DNA from: Rhodoferax potami
GTDB taxonomy: Bacteria; Pseudomonadota; Gammaproteobacteria; Burkholderiales; Burkholderiaceae_C
Length of the DNA stretch: 64,000 bases
NCBI RefSeq assembly: GCF_032193765.1
Contig: NZ_JAVBIJ010000001.1
Coordinates: forward strand, 2,294,001-2,358,000
Direction of reading: 5' to 3'
A program made the position numbers and the translations under genes. Positions 1 through 9,212 of the stretch are shown piece by piece. A model generated the notes under the pieces. The model saw nothing but the letters and a program-made list of their open reading frames with translations. It was not told where the DNA came from and searched no databases. Every line of letters begins with the position of its first letter. Position 1 is the stretch's first letter.

Positions 1-2939
1 GCGGCCAGGCGCAATACCTGGTTGGCCAAGCGCTGCGCCTTGAAGCCCACGCCCACCATGGCCGAGCGCATCAACTTGATGGTCTCGGGGTTGGTCGCGT
101 TCAAGAAAAACATGGCGGCCGCATTGCCGGGGCGGAAAGACTTCTGCCCCATCTTGCGCAACAAGTTGCGCATGTTCATAGTCACGTCGCCAAAGTCGAT
201 CTTCACCGGGCAGGGCGATTCGCACTTGTGGCAGACCGTACAGTGGTCGGCCACATCTTCAAACTCTTCCCAGTGTTTCACGCTAATGCCGCGGCGGGTC
301 TGCTCCTCATAGAGGAAGGCTTCGACCAGCAATGAGGTGGCCAGAATCTTGTTGCGCGGGCTGTACAGCAGGTTAGCACGCGGCACATGGGTGGCGCACA
401 CCGGTTTGCACTTGCCGCAGCGCAGGCAGTCCTTGACCGAATCGGCAATCGCACCGATATCGCTCTGCTGCATGATCAAAGACTCGTGCCCCATCAGGCC
501 GAACGACGGCGTGTAGGCGTTGGTCAAATCGGCATAGATCGCCGAGCCATCTGCGGTCAAATGTGGTGCGAACCCGCTACCAGGCTGCGCGGGCAGCTCC
601 TGATTCCGTAGCAACTTGCCTTTGTTGAAGCGGCCTTCAGGGTCCACCTTGGCCTTGTAGGCAATAAATGGGGCCAGCTCAGCTTCGCTCAAAAACTCCA
701 GCTTGGTGATACCAATGCCGTGCTCGCCGGAGATCACGCCATCCAGGCTACGGGCCAACGCCATGATGCGTTTGACTGCACCGTGGGCGGCTTGCAGCAT
801 GTCGTAATCATCGCTGTTGACGGGGATGTTGGTGTGCACATTGCCGTCGCCGGCGTGCATGTGCAGCGCCACCCAGACGCGGCCTTTGAGCACGCGCTTG
901 TGGATGGCGGTGCACTCCGCCAAGATCGCATCGAACGCTGCGCCCGTAAATATCGCTTGTAGCGGCGTGCGGATTTGTGTCTTCCAGCTGGCGCGCAGGC
1001 GGTGGTCTTGCAACTCAGGGAACAGGGTTTCCACCCCATCCAGCCAGCCCTGCCATTGGCCACGCACTTGCGCGACCAAGTCCAGCGCCTGGGCCACACG
1101 GTCTTCCAGCAGCTCGGCCGACGGAATGTCGTTGGCGTCATCTGTCTTGCCCAAGGGCAAATCGCTGCGCTCGAAAAACTCGGTCAGCGCGTCGCACAGG
1201 GCCAGCTTGTTCTGCAAGCTCAGCTCGATGTTGATGCGTTCAATGCCGTCGGTGTACTCGGCCATGCGGGGCAAAGGGATCACCACGTCTTCATTGATCT
1301 TGAAGGCGTTGGTGTGTTTACTGATGGCAGCGGTGCGCTTGCGGTCCAGCCAGAATTTCTTGCGCGCTTCGGGGCTGATGGCCACAAAGCCCTCGCCACT
1401 GCGGCCGTTGGCCAAGCGCACCACTTCGCTGGTGACGCGGGCCACATCGTCGGCGTTGTCGCCGGCAATGTCACCGAACAGCACCATCTTGGGGAAGCCG
1501 CCGCGCTTGCTCTTGGTGGCGTATCCCACCGCTTTCAGGTAGCGGTCGTCCAAGTGCTCCAGGCCGGCTAGCAACACGCCGCTGCGTTTTTGCTCAGCGA
1601 ACATGAAGTCCTTGATGTCCACAATGCTAGGCACCGCGTCCTTGGCATTGCCAAAGAACTCGAGGCACACCGTGCGGGTGTGGGCGGGCATCTTGTGCAC
1701 CACCCAGCGCGCGCTGGTGATCAGGCCATCAGTGCCCTCTTTCTGGATGCCGGGCAAGCCGCTCAGGAACTTGTCGGTGACGTCTTTGCCCAATCCTTCT
1801 TTGCGGAAAGTGGCACCGGGAATGTCCAGGCGCTCTTTGCGGATCGGCGTTTTGCCGTCGGCCTTGTAGTACTGCAGCTCAAAGCTGGCCACATCCACGT
1901 CATGGATCTTGCCCATGTTGTGGTTGATACGGGTCACTTCCAGCCACTCGGCCTGCGGCGTCACCATGCGCCAGCTGGCCAGGTTGTCCAGCGCAGTGCC
2001 CCACAACACGGCCTTTTTGCCGCCGGCATTCATGGCAATGTTGCCGCCAATACACGAGGCTTCGGCAGAGGTCGGGTCCACCGCAAACACATAGCCGCCG
2101 CGCTCGGCGGCATCGGCTACGCGCTGAGTGACCACACCGGCCTCAGACCACACGGTGGCCACATCACGGTCCAAACCGGGGAGGCGCTTCATCTCCACCT
2201 CGGTCATGGCTTCGAGCTTTTCGGTGTTGATGACCACACTCTTCCAGGTCAGCGGAATCGCGCCTCCGGTGTACCCGGTGCCGCCCCCACGTGGAATGAT
2301 GGTCAGCCCCAGCTCAATACAGCCTTTGACCAAACGGGCCATCTCTTCTTCCGAATCCGGGCATAGCACCACAAAGGGATACTCCACACGCCAGTCGGTA
2401 GCGTCGGTCACATGGCTTACACGGCTCAGACCGTCAAACTTGACGTTGTCTTTGGCGGTGAGCTTGTAGAGCAGCTTCTGGGTCTTCTTGCGCAGGGCGG
2501 CCACTTCAACAAAAGCGGCGTCAAACGCTTTAACCGCCGCCCGGGCAGCCACCAGCAGCTGGCCGACCATGGCGTCCCGCTCGGGATCGGCCTCGGGGGT
2601 ACGGCGCTTTTCGACTTCCGAAAGGCGGTGGTTCAACGCATCGACCAACTGGCCGCGGCGTTTGGGGTTGTCCAGCAGGTCATCCTGCAGATAGGGGTTG
2701 CGCTGCACCACCCAGACATCGCCCAGCACTTCATAGAGCATGCGGGCCGAACGACCGGTCTGCCGCTCTCCGCGCAGCTGGTTCAACAACTCCCAGCTTT
2801 GAGAACCCAGCAAACGAATCACGATTTCCCGGTCAGAGAACGACGTGTAGTTGTACGGGATTTCACGAATGCGCTCTTGCGCATGCGCGCCCGGCTGGGC
2901 AGCGCTGAGGAGGTGATTGAGCGAGGTGGGAGCGTTCAT
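1..2939 (-). CDS. FAD-linked oxidase with C-terminal Fe-S domain (partial, 3' end outside window)
   Basis: This minus-strand frame is open from an ATG at 2937-2939 to the window edge, giving about 979 residues without a stop. An N-terminal region (about 1-170) resembles the DUF3683 extension of Burkholderiales enzymes. A PCMH-type FAD-binding fold follows, with the glycine-rich [11 protein letters not shown] near residue 216, then an FAD-oxidase C-terminal domain ([10 protein letters not shown] near 693, GEHGIG near 735). Two ferredoxin-type cysteine clusters follow: [11 protein letters not shown] near 834 and [11 protein letters not shown] near 905. This is the plan of lactate/glycolate-type dehydrogenases in which flavin passes electrons through 4Fe-4S clusters, usually at the inner membrane. 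The substrate cannot be read from the sequence. The C terminus is missing, and the gene diverges from ugpB. Confidence 0.88.
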   Translation of the reverse strand, partial: MNAPTSLNHLLSAAQPGAHAQERIREIPYNYTSFSDREIVIRLLGSQSWELLNQLRGERQTGRSARMLYEVLGDVWVVQRNPYLQDDLLDNPKRRGQLVDALNHRLSEVEKRRTPEADPERDAMVGQLLVAARAAVKAFDAAFVEVAALRKKTQKLLYKLTAKDNVKFDGLSRVSHVTDATDWRVEYPFVVLCPDSEEEMARLVKGCIELGLTIIPRGGGTGYTGGAIPLTWKSVVINTEKLEAMTEVEMKRLPGLDRDVATVWSEAGVVTQRVADAAERGGYVFAVDPTSAEASCIGGNIAMNAGGKKAVLWGTALDNLASWRMVTPQAEWLEVTRINHNMGKIHDVDVASFELQYYKADGKTPIRKERLDIPGATFRKEGLGKDVTDKFLSGLPGIQKEGTDGLITSARWVVHKMPAHTRTVCLEFFGNAKDAVPSIVDIKDFMFAEQKRSGVLLAGLEHLDDRYLKAVGYATKSKRGGFPKMVLFGDIAGDNADDVARVTSEVVRLANGRSGEGFVAISPEARKKFWLDRKRTAAISKHTNAFKINEDVVIPLPRMAEYTDGIERINIELSLQNKLALCDALTEFFERSDLPLGKTDDANDIPSAELLEDRVAQALDLVAQVRGQWQGWLDGVETLFPELQDHRLRASWKTQIRTPLQAIFTGAAFDAILAECTAIHKRVLKGRVWVALHMHAGDGNVHTNIPVNSDDYDMLQAAHGAVKRIMALARSLDGVISGEHGIGITKLEFLSEAELAPFIAYKAKVDPEGRFNKGKLLRNQELPAQPGSGFAPHLTADGSAIYADLTNAYTPSFGLMGHESLIMQQSDIGAIADSVKDCLRCGKCKPVCATHVPRANLLYSPRNKILATSLLVEAFLYEEQTRRGISVKHWEEFEDVADHCTVCHKCESPCPVKIDFGDVTMNMRNLLRKMGQKSFRPGNAAAMFFLNATNPETIKLMRSAMVGVGFKAQRLANQVLRLA

Positions 2940-2968
2940 CAGGGTGTGTAGTTGCTGCCATAGGCCCC

Positions 2969-2982
2969 AAAAAGGCCTTTTT
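2969..2982. repeat. perfect 14-bp palindrome upstream of the FAD oxidase
   Basis: AAAAAGGCCTTTTT is fully self-complementary and lies 30 bp upstream of the minus-strand oxidase start. On the plus strand it resembles a tiny terminator with a T-run, but no plus-strand gene upstream needs one. Its role is unknown. Confidence 0.35.
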
Positions 2983-3039
2983 TGATAGGTTTGCGATGGT
3001 ACCGCACCGCCTATACACGGGCTTTTCTAATGGAAACCC

Positions 3040-3055
3040 CTGACCAATCGGTCAG
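3040..3055. promoter_or_regulatory. inverted repeat, possible operator between the oxidase gene and ugpB
   Basis: CTGACC-AATC-GGTCAG has perfect 6-bp arms. It sits about 100 bp upstream of either divergent start codon (oxidase at 2939, ugpB at 3139). The TGACC..GGTCA pattern resembles operators of TetR-family repressors, but no regulator gene is adjacent. I saw no convincing Pho box in this 199-bp spacer, although ugp operons are often phosphate-regulated. Confidence 0.4.
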
Positions 3056-3138
3056 AAACCTTGGTGTGTAATTAGAGTGACACAAAATTGAAATGAAGCA
3101 CCCATAAAGTCGCCTCATTCGTTCATCAGGAAGATTCC

Positions 3139-4458
3139 ATGTCTATTACCCGCAGAGCACTGTCTATTGCAGCCATTTCCGCTGCAGCATTCTCCATTCC
3201 GACACAAGCCCAGGCCCAAACCGACATCCAGTGGTGGCACTCCATGACCGCCGTCAACGGCGAATGGGTGAACGACTTGGCCAAAGAGTTCAACGCGAGC
3301 CAAAAGGAATACCGCATCCTGCCGACCTTCAAAGGCACTTACGACGAATCCATGACCGCTGCGGTCGCGGCCTTCCGCGCCGGCAACGCCCCGCACATCC
3401 TGCAAGTTTTCGAAGTCGGCACGGCCACCATGATGGCGAGCAAGAACGCGATCGTGCCCGTGGGCAAGGTCATGACCGACGCAGGCTACAAGTTTGACCC
3501 CAAGGTCTACGTGCCCGCAGTGGCCGGCTACTACACCGCCCCCAATGGCCAGATGCTGAGCTTCCCGTTCAACAGCTCGACCACCGTGTTTTATTACAAC
3601 AAGGATGCGTTCAAGTCCGCAGGTCTGGACCCAGAGAAAGCACCTGCCACCTGGGCCGAAGTCGCACTGGCAGGCGCCAAGCTCAAGGCCAATGGCCACA
3701 AGTGCCCGCTGTCCATCGCGTGGCAAGGCTGGACCCAGCTGGAAAGCTTCTCCGCTTGGCATAACGTCGAATTTGCCACCAAGCAAAACGGCTTGGCTGG
3801 CTTGGATGCACGCTTGCGAATCAACTCCCCATTGCATGTGCGCCACATTGAAAACCTGGCGAACATGGCCAAACAAGGCATTTTTGTCTACAAGGGCCGC
3901 GGTAACGTGCCTGAAGCCAGCTTCGTATCCGGTGAGTGCGCCATGATGACCACCTCCAGCGGTTTCTACGGCAACGTCAAAAAGAACGCCAAGTTCAACT
4001 TCGGTTTGGCCCCGCTGCCGCACTACCAAGACGTCCCCGGCGCCCCGCAAAACACCGTTATCGGTGGTGCCAGCCTGTGGGTGATGTCCGGCAAAAAAGC
4101 AGAGGAATACAAAGGCATTGCCAAGTTCTTCGACTTTTTGTCCAAGCCTGAAATCCAGTCTGCCAGCCACAAGCGTACCGGCTACCTGCCGATCACAACT
4201 GCCGCGTTCCAGCTGACCGAAAAGTCGGGCTTCTACAAAGAGAACCCCGGTACTGACGTGGCGGTGAACCAGATGATCCGCAAGGTCACTGACAAATCCC
4301 GCGGTATCCGTTTGGGCAACTATGTCCAGATCCGCGCGATCGAGGACGAAGAGCTCGAACAAGTTTGGGCTGGCAAAAAAACTGCCAAAGAAGCGCTGGA
4401 CTCCGTCGTGACACGCGGCAATGAACTCCTGGTGCGTTTCGAAAAAGCGAACCAGTAA
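3139..4458 (+). CDS. ugpB: sn-glycerol-3-phosphate ABC transporter, periplasmic binding protein UgpB
   Basis: The 439-residue protein matches the length of E. coli UgpB (438). A twin-arginine-free Sec signal peptide covers about residues 1-26, with cleavage likely at AQA|Q. Mature UgpB captures glycerol-3-phosphate or glycerophosphodiesters in the periplasm and delivers them to UgpAE. The N-terminal WWHSM and the extracellular-solute-binding-protein family 1 fold are typical. The start has an AGGAAG ribosome site about 7 bp upstream. It is the first gene of ugpBAECQ and is separated from ugpA by a strong hairpin. The assignment rests on family resemblance plus the complete downstream transporter. 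Confidence 0.93.
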   Translation: MSITRRALSIAAISAAAFSIPTQAQAQTDIQWWHSMTAVNGEWVNDLAKEFNASQKEYRILPTFKGTYDESMTAAVAAFRAGNAPHILQVFEVGTATMMASKNAIVPVGKVMTDAGYKFDPKVYVPAVAGYYTAPNGQMLSFPFNSSTTVFYYNKDAFKSAGLDPEKAPATWAEVALAGAKLKANGHKCPLSIAWQGWTQLESFSAWHNVEFATKQNGLAGLDARLRINSPLHVRHIENLANMAKQGIFVYKGRGNVPEASFVSGECAMMTTSSGFYGNVKKNAKFNFGLAPLPHYQDVPGAPQNTVIGGASLWVMSGKKAEEYKGIAKFFDFLSKPEIQSASHKRTGYLPITTAAFQLTEKSGFYKENPGTDVAVNQMIRKVTDKSRGIRLGNYVQIRAIEDEELEQVWAGKKTAKEALDSVVTRGNELLVRFEKANQ

Positions 4459-4476
4459 GGTTTTTCACTTCCTCAC

Positions 4477-4500
4477 AAGTGGCGGCTTATGCCGCCACTT
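4477..4500 (+). terminator. intercistronic hairpin between ugpB and ugpA
   Basis: AAGTGGCGGC-TTAT-GCCGCCACTT is a perfect 10-bp stem with a 4-base loop, starting 18 bp after the ugpB stop. It lacks a real T-run, so it may act as an attenuator or 3'-end stabiliser. Either would raise UgpB levels over the membrane components, as is common when the binding protein is encoded first. Confidence 0.65.
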
Positions 4501-4520
4501 TGCATTTCTGATCGGGACAT

Positions 4521-5408
4521 ATGGCTGCTGAAAAACGCGTCGTTTTCAAATCCGCATGGCTGCCTTGGGTGTTGATCGCACCGCAGGTAGCCGTCATCTC
4601 TATCTTCTTTTTCTGGCCTGCAGCGCAAGCGCTGCTGCAATCGGTGCAGCAAAGCGATGCCTTCGGCACCTCGGTGGTATTTGTCGGGCTCGACAATTTC
4701 CGCAATCTCTGGAACGACGCCTCCTACCTCGCCTCCTTCAAAACGACGGCGATTTTTTCGTTGCTGGTAGCGGTGCTGGGCTTGACGCTGTCGCTCACCC
4801 TGGCCATTTTTGCCGACCGGGTGGTCAAAGGGTCTGGCGTTTACCGTACCTTTTTGATCTGGCCGTATGCCGTGGCCCCTGCGGTGGCCGGCGTGCTTTG
4901 GCTGTTCATGTTTGCGCCCAGCATCGGCATCGTCAGCTATGGCATCCGGGAGCTCGGCATGTCGTGGGACCCGCTGCTCAACAGTGACCACGCCATGGCG
5001 CTGATCGTGATGGCCGCGGTGTGGAAGCAGATTTCTTATAACTTTTTGTTCTTCCTGGCGGGCCTGCAGTCCATCCCCAAGTCGCTGATAGAGGCGGCTT
5101 CCATGGATGGTGCCCGCCCTTGGCGCAGGTTCTGGACGATACAGCTCCCCTTGTTGTCCCCCACCACCTTCTTTTTGCTGGTCATCAACATCGTGTACGC
5201 GTTTTTTGACACGTTTGCGATTGTGGACGCGGCTACCAAAGGCGGCCCGGGCAAAGACACCGCCATCCTGGTCTACAAGGTGTATTTCGACGGCTTCAAG
5301 GCCATGGACCTCGGCGGCTCAGCGGCCCAGTCTGTGGTGCTGATGATCATCGTCATCGCCCTGACGGTGGTGCAATTTAGGTTTGTAGAGAAAAAGGTGA
5401 ATTACTGA
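4521..5408 (+). CDS. ugpA: sn-glycerol-3-phosphate ABC transporter permease UgpA
   Basis: This 295-residue polytopic inner-membrane protein belongs to the MalF/UgpA class of binding-protein-dependent permeases. Six hydrophobic segments are visible. The cytoplasmic EAA loop ([15 protein letters not shown], about residues 190-205), which docks on the ATPase UgpC, is present. The length equals that of E. coli UgpA (295). The stop overlaps the ugpE start by one base (TGATG), which indicates translational coupling. With UgpE it forms the transmembrane pathway for glycerol-3-phosphate. Confidence 0.93.
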   Translation: MAAEKRVVFKSAWLPWVLIAPQVAVISIFFFWPAAQALLQSVQQSDAFGTSVVFVGLDNFRNLWNDASYLASFKTTAIFSLLVAVLGLTLSLTLAIFADRVVKGSGVYRTFLIWPYAVAPAVAGVLWLFMFAPSIGIVSYGIRELGMSWDPLLNSDHAMALIVMAAVWKQISYNFLFFLAGLQSIPKSLIEAASMDGARPWRRFWTIQLPLLSPTTFFLLVINIVYAFFDTFAIVDAATKGGPGKDTAILVYKVYFDGFKAMDLGGSAAQSVVLMIIVIALTVVQFRFVEKKVNY

Positions 5409-6259
5409 TGGTCGAACGACGCCCCTGGCTGGACTTCTTGTCGCACGCCATTCTGATCATCGGGGTGCTCATCGTGGCATTCCCGATCTACATCACTTTT
5501 GTGGCTTCCACCCACACCGCCGATGCGGTGGTGCAGTCGCCCATGCCGCTGCTGCCCGGCAGCCACTTGCTCGACAACTACGCCACCGCGTTGGGTGGCG
5601 AACGTCAAGGCTCTGGGTCGCACGCCTCGGTGGGCCGCATGATGGTGGTCAGCCTGATCACGGCCTTGACCATCTCCATCGGCAAGATCGCGATCTCGCT
5701 GCTCTCGGCGTTTGCCATCGTGTACTTCCGCTTCCCGTTCCGCATGGGTTTCTTCTGGGCCATTTTTGTGACCCTGATGCTGCCGGTGGAGGTGCGTATC
5801 GGCCCGACCTACCAGGTGGTGGCAGATTTGGGGCTGCTTAACAGCTACGCGGGCCTGACAGTTCCCCTGATTGCCTCCGCCACCGCCACCTTTTTGTTCC
5901 GCCAGTTTTTCTTGACGGTGCCTGAAGAGTTGGTCGAAGCCGCCCGGGTCGATGGCGCCGGACCTATGCGCTTTTTCAAGGACATTCTGGTCCCCCTGTC
6001 GCGCACCAGCATTGCCGCCTTGTTTGTGATCCAGTTCATTTACGGCTGGAACCAGTACCTCTGGCCCCTGCTGGTCACCACCGAAGAAAACATGTACCCC
6101 GTGGTGATCGGCATCAAGCAAATGATTTCTGGTGGCGATGCGCAAACCGAGTGGAACATCGTCATGGCAACGGCCATGTTGGCCATGATTCCCCCGGCAC
6201 TCGTCGTCATGTTGATGCAAAAGTGGTTCGTCAAAGGATTGGTGGACACCGAGAAATAA
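5408..6259 (+). CDS. ugpE: sn-glycerol-3-phosphate ABC transporter permease UgpE
   Basis: This 283-residue MalG-type permease subunit (E. coli UgpE has 281) has six membrane spans. The EAA motif EAARVDGAGPMRFF lies around residues 175-188. It pairs with UgpA, whose stop codon overlaps its start. The segment around residues 50-75 is periplasmic and polar. It is followed after 49 bp by the ATPase gene. Confidence 0.93.
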   Translation: MVERRPWLDFLSHAILIIGVLIVAFPIYITFVASTHTADAVVQSPMPLLPGSHLLDNYATALGGERQGSGSHASVGRMMVVSLITALTISIGKIAISLLSAFAIVYFRFPFRMGFFWAIFVTLMLPVEVRIGPTYQVVADLGLLNSYAGLTVPLIASATATFLFRQFFLTVPEELVEAARVDGAGPMRFFKDILVPLSRTSIAALFVIQFIYGWNQYLWPLLVTTEENMYPVVIGIKQMISGGDAQTEWNIVMATAMLAMIPPALVVMLMQKWFVKGLVDTEK

Positions 6260-6308
6260 GCCCTCGCCACACCGACGCCCCCTCTTACAACCCCAATTAC
6301 GGTAATTT

Positions 6309-7346
6309 ATGGCTTCCATCGAACTCCACAACATCATCAAGCGCTACGGCAGCGGCAAAACGGCCAACCAAGTCATCCACGGGGTGAACGCCCAAATTCA
6401 GGATGGTGAATTCATCGTCATCGTCGGCCCCAGCGGCTGCGGCAAATCCACGCTCCTGCGCATGGTGGCCGGCCTGGAAGAAGTGAGCGAAGGCCAAATC
6501 TCTATCGGCGGGCGCGTGGTCAACGACCTGGAGCCCAGCGAGCGCGACATTGCCATGGTGTTCCAGAACTATGCGCTCTACCCGCACATGAGCGTGTTCG
6601 AGAACATGGCCTACGGCCTCAAAATCGCCAATGTGCCCATGGACGAGATCAAGCGCCGTGTGGACAAAGCCGCAAAGATTCTCGAACTCGCGCCCTACCT
6701 CGAGCGCAAGCCCAAGGCTCTGTCGGGCGGACAACGCCAGCGCGTCGCCATGGGTCGCGCCATCGTGCGCCAGCCCCAGGTGTTTTTGTTTGACGAACCC
6801 CTCTCCAACCTGGACGCCAAGCTGCGCGCCCAGACGCGACTGGAAATCCAGAAGCTGCACCGCGAGCTAGGCATAACCAGCCTGTTTGTCACGCACGACC
6901 AGGTCGAGGCCATGACCCTGGCCCAGCGCATGATTGTGATGAACGGCGGGGTGATGGAGCAGTTCGGCACCCCCGAAGAGGTCTACACCCGCCCGGCCAG
7001 CACCTTTGTGGCCAGCTTCATCGGCTCGCCGCCCATGAACCTGCTCAAAAACGCACCAGACGCCAAGCCCGGTGTGATCACCGGCATCCGCCCCGAGCAT
7101 CTGGATATCACCCCCGGCGGCTGGGCCCTGCAGGTGGAAGCCGTCGAAATGCTGGGCGCCGAGCGCCTGATTTACGGCAAATGGGCGCACAAATTGAACG
7201 CCGCGGATGCAGACGAGACGGTCATCATCCGTATCGAAGAGTCGCAGCCGGCACCGGCTCTGGGTACCACGCTGCATGTGACGCCGCGCGCTGACCGCAT
7301 TCACCACTTCGACGCTACGACCGGCAAGCGGTTGGAGTCGGTATGA
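6309..7346 (+). CDS. ugpC: sn-glycerol-3-phosphate ABC transporter ATPase UgpC
   Basis: This 345-residue ABC ATPase of the MalK/UgpC class powers G3P import. It has Walker [10 protein letters not shown] at 40-48, signature [14 protein letters not shown] from 138, and Walker [13 protein letters not shown] at about 158-169. A C-terminal TOBE/regulatory domain spans about 240-345. A short palindrome, AATTAC-G-GTAATT (6295-6307), ends one base before the ATG and overlaps the place where a ribosome site should be; no good Shine-Dalgarno is seen. The 3' end overlaps ugpQ by 4 bp (ATGA). Confidence 0.94.
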   Translation: MASIELHNIIKRYGSGKTANQVIHGVNAQIQDGEFIVIVGPSGCGKSTLLRMVAGLEEVSEGQISIGGRVVNDLEPSERDIAMVFQNYALYPHMSVFENMAYGLKIANVPMDEIKRRVDKAAKILELAPYLERKPKALSGGQRQRVAMGRAIVRQPQVFLFDEPLSNLDAKLRAQTRLEIQKLHRELGITSLFVTHDQVEAMTLAQRMIVMNGGVMEQFGTPEEVYTRPASTFVASFIGSPPMNLLKNAPDAKPGVITGIRPEHLDITPGGWALQVEAVEMLGAERLIYGKWAHKLNAADADETVIIRIEESQPAPALGTTLHVTPRADRIHHFDATTGKRLESV

Positions 7347-8161
7347 CGGCAGAAAACGTGTTCGACCTCCCCGCTTGGCCTTACCCCCGCTGGGTGGCGC
7401 ACCGGGGTGCCGGCAAGCTGGCGCCTGAGAACACGCTGTCCGCCTTCCGCCTGGGCGCCAGCCACGGCTACCGCATGTTCGAATGCGACGTCAAACTTAG
7501 CGCGGATGGCGTGCCGTTCTTGCTGCACGACGCCACCCTCACCCGTACCACGAATGCATCTAATCAGGCTCTAGCGCAGGTGGAATCTGCGCGAGTAGCT
7601 ATCAAAGATGTAGCGAACGAAGCGATTGCGGGCAATCACAGCTGGTCCACCCTGAGCCTGCTCGATGCCGGCAGTTGGCACAGCCGCGCGTATGCGGGTG
7701 AAACCATCCCGACGCTGGACGCGATTGCGCAGTACTGCATCCGCAACGGCTATTTGCTCAATATCGAGATCAAACCCACGCCGGGTACCGAGCGCTACAC
7801 CGGCGAGGTCGTGGCCCAGCACGCCGCCCGCCTGTGGGCAGGTCAGGCGGTGCCGCCACTGCTGACCTCGTTCAACCCCGAAGCGCTGGAAGGCGCATTG
7901 GCGACCCAGCCTGAGTTGCCCCGTGGCCTGCTGTTGGACACGCTCTGGAGCGGCTGGCTGGAGACCGCCTTGCGTCTGGGCTGCCAGGCCGTTGTGTGCA
8001 ACCACAAGCTCTGGGACAGCAGCACAGTGACCCAAGCCAAAGCGGCCGGCATGCGCACCCTGAGCTACACCGTGAACGACGAGCCCACCGCACAGCGACT
8101 GATGGACCTCCACACCGACGGCATCATCACCGACCGGGTGGACTTGTTCAGCCCCGCTTAA
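7343..8161 (+). CDS. ugpQ: glycerophosphodiester phosphodiesterase UgpQ, with repeat-derived insertion
   Basis: This cytosolic GDPD-family enzyme (272 residues) hydrolyses imported glycerophosphodiesters to glycerol-3-phosphate and an alcohol. Catalytic and metal residues are in place: H20-R21 in [14 protein letters not shown]47 and D49 in ECDVKLS, and H62-D63. Between RTTN (about 68-71) and HSW (99) it has 27 residues where E. coli UgpQ, as I recall its 247-residue sequence, has about 8. Residues 74-91 are encoded by a copy of the dispersed repeat (7564-7614), so the enzyme seems to carry an in-frame repeat insertion in a loop. The 3' end overlaps a convergent HAD phosphatase gene by 14 bp. 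Confidence 0.92.
   Translation: MTAENVFDLPAWPYPRWVAHRGAGKLAPENTLSAFRLGASHGYRMFECDVKLSADGVPFLLHDATLTRTTNASNQALAQVESARVAIKDVANEAIAGNHSWSTLSLLDAGSWHSRAYAGETIPTLDAIAQYCIRNGYLLNIEIKPTPGTERYTGEVVAQHAARLWAGQAVPPLLTSFNPEALEGALATQPELPRGLLLDTLWSGWLETALRLGCQAVVCNHKLWDSSTVTQAKAAGMRTLSYTVNDEPTAQRLMDLHTDGIITDRVDLFSPA
7564..7614 (-). repeat. dispersed palindromic repeat, copy A (inside ugpQ)
   Basis: Read on the minus strand it shows the family pattern GCTA...TAGCTACTCGCGCAG...CTGCGCTAGAGCC. The stem is GCGCAG/CTGCGC around a 7-base loop. It is in frame and encodes residues 74-91 of UgpQ. Confidence 0.75.
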
Positions 8162-8810
8162 GCACCCAGTCCACCGCGGCGGCCATATCCTGGACCACCA
8201 CAGTCGCCGCACTGAAATCTTGGGCGGCTGACATCGGGGTGGGTATAGCCACACACGCCACACCGGCAGCGATGGCAGACGCGACGCCGTGCTCGGTGTC
8301 TTCAAATGCCACGGCCTCGCTGGCTTGCAGGCCCATCTGCTGCAATGCCAGCAGGTAGCAATCGGGGGCCGGCTTGCTGTGCACCACCTCATCGGCAGAC
8401 ACCACCACCTCAAACTCCGGCGCCATGGCGTGCGAGCGCAAGGTGGCGGCAATGGCAAACATGCGCGCGCCAGTGACCACGCCTTTGCGCAGACCGGCAG
8501 CGTTCAGGCGAGCCAGTGATTCGCGCACGCCGAGCATCAGCGGGAAGGCGTGGGTTTGCAGATACACCGCTGCCGCGCTGTTTTTGGCCTCTGCCAGTGC
8601 CTCGGCACTGGGCGACAAGCCGTAGCGCTGCCGCACATCTTCCCCGTTGGCCAAGGCGGGCACGCCGGAGTAATGCTGCATGTACACGTCCCGCGGAATC
8701 TCTACGCCATAGGGCTGGAGCACCTGGTTCCACAAAGCGTGATGCACCGCCTCGGAATCGACCAAGGTGCCGTCGTGGTCAAACAAAACCGCCTTGAACC
8801 GTGATGACAT
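8148..8810 (-). CDS. HAD-superfamily hydrolase, beta-phosphoglucomutase-like (subfamily IA)
   Basis: The 220-residue protein has the HAD core motifs: DHDGT with nucleophile D11 and acid D13, a threonine motif in GVVTGAR, the lysine motif HSKPAPD, and the acidic motif FEDTEHG. A helical cap at about residues 17-85 identifies subfamily IA. Such enzymes dephosphorylate small phosphometabolites or isomerise sugar phosphates. Its convergent position beside ugpQ permits, but does not show, a link to glycerol-phosphate metabolism. The ATG at 8808-8810 is the only good start. Confidence 0.8.
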   Translation of the reverse strand: MSSRFKAVLFDHDGTLVDSEAVHHALWNQVLQPYGVEIPRDVYMQHYSGVPALANGEDVRQRYGLSPSAEALAEAKNSAAAVYLQTHAFPLMLGVRESLARLNAAGLRKGVVTGARMFAIAATLRSHAMAPEFEVVVSADEVVHSKPAPDCYLLALQQMGLQASEAVAFEDTEHGVASAIAAGVACVAIPTPMSAAQDFSAATVVVQDMAAAVDWVLKRG

Positions 8811-8855
8811 AGAACTCCGGGGAAAAAAGAAACAGAAAAAAGAGGCCGCAGCGCT

Positions 8856-9146
8856 TCAGCGGCGCATGGCCCACCACTGGCTGGCGGCACAGGCCAGCAC
8901 CATGGCGGCGTAGCTGAGCATCTTGCCGTCACGCCCGAAGAATACGAGACCGCCCACCAAGGCCACCAGACCCGCTACAAAATTGATAGCTACCTGCGCA
9001 CGCAGACCGTGCGCTAGCGGCACTTTTTTATACAAAAGTGGAGCCAGAAGGGCCAGCAGAAGCCCCACAAACAAGGCAGGAGCCGCAAAATTCAACAGGT
9101 GGTTCAGGAGATCGAGTGGGCCCATGGCGGTCATTGCAAAGGCCAA
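8856..9146 (-). CDS. small hypothetical membrane protein
   Basis: This 96-residue protein has three hydrophobic stretches (about 10-38, 50-70 and 75-92) and ends in a positively charged RR. A start at the third Met (9125) is also possible. Family not recognised; similar short membrane proteins occur in Comamonadaceae as far as I recall. A copy of the dispersed repeat (8974-9028) covers the loop between the first two membrane segments and is translated (KKVPLAHGLRAQVAI). Confidence 0.6.
   Translation of the reverse strand: MAFAMTAMGPLDLLNHLLNFAAPALFVGLLLALLAPLLYKKVPLAHGLRAQVAINFVAGLVALVGGLVFFGRDGKMLSYAAMVLACAASQWWAMRR
8974..9028 (+). repeat. dispersed palindromic repeat, copy B (inside small membrane-protein gene)
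   Basis: The pattern is GCTACAAAATTGATAGCTAC then TGCGCACGCAGACCGTGCGCTAGCGGC. The stem GCGCAC/GTGCGC differs from copy A by a compensatory pair. It is in frame within the small membrane-protein gene. Confidence 0.75.
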
Positions 9147-9192
9147 GTGTGGCTTTAGTGCGGCTTTGGCGGGGTGGGTAGACGCTGGATTT

Positions 9193-9198
9193 TATAAT
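9193..9198 (+). promoter_or_regulatory. -10 element of hemA
   Basis: A perfect TATAAT lies 14 bp before the hemA ATG. Transcription would start about 7-8 bases before the codon, so the mRNA would be almost leaderless and has no Shine-Dalgarno. No well-spaced -35 box is evident; TTGGCG at 9166 is 21 bp away. Confidence 0.5.
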
Positions 9199-9212
9199 CG
9201 GCGTCTAAACAT

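Noticed and set aside
2940..3138. Pho box upstream of ugpB
   Set aside because: No pair of CTGTCAT-like direct repeats with 11-bp spacing could be found.
3115..4362. 415-codon open frame antisense to ugpB
   Set aside because: It is a shadow of ugpB; the translation is low-complexity and without family features.
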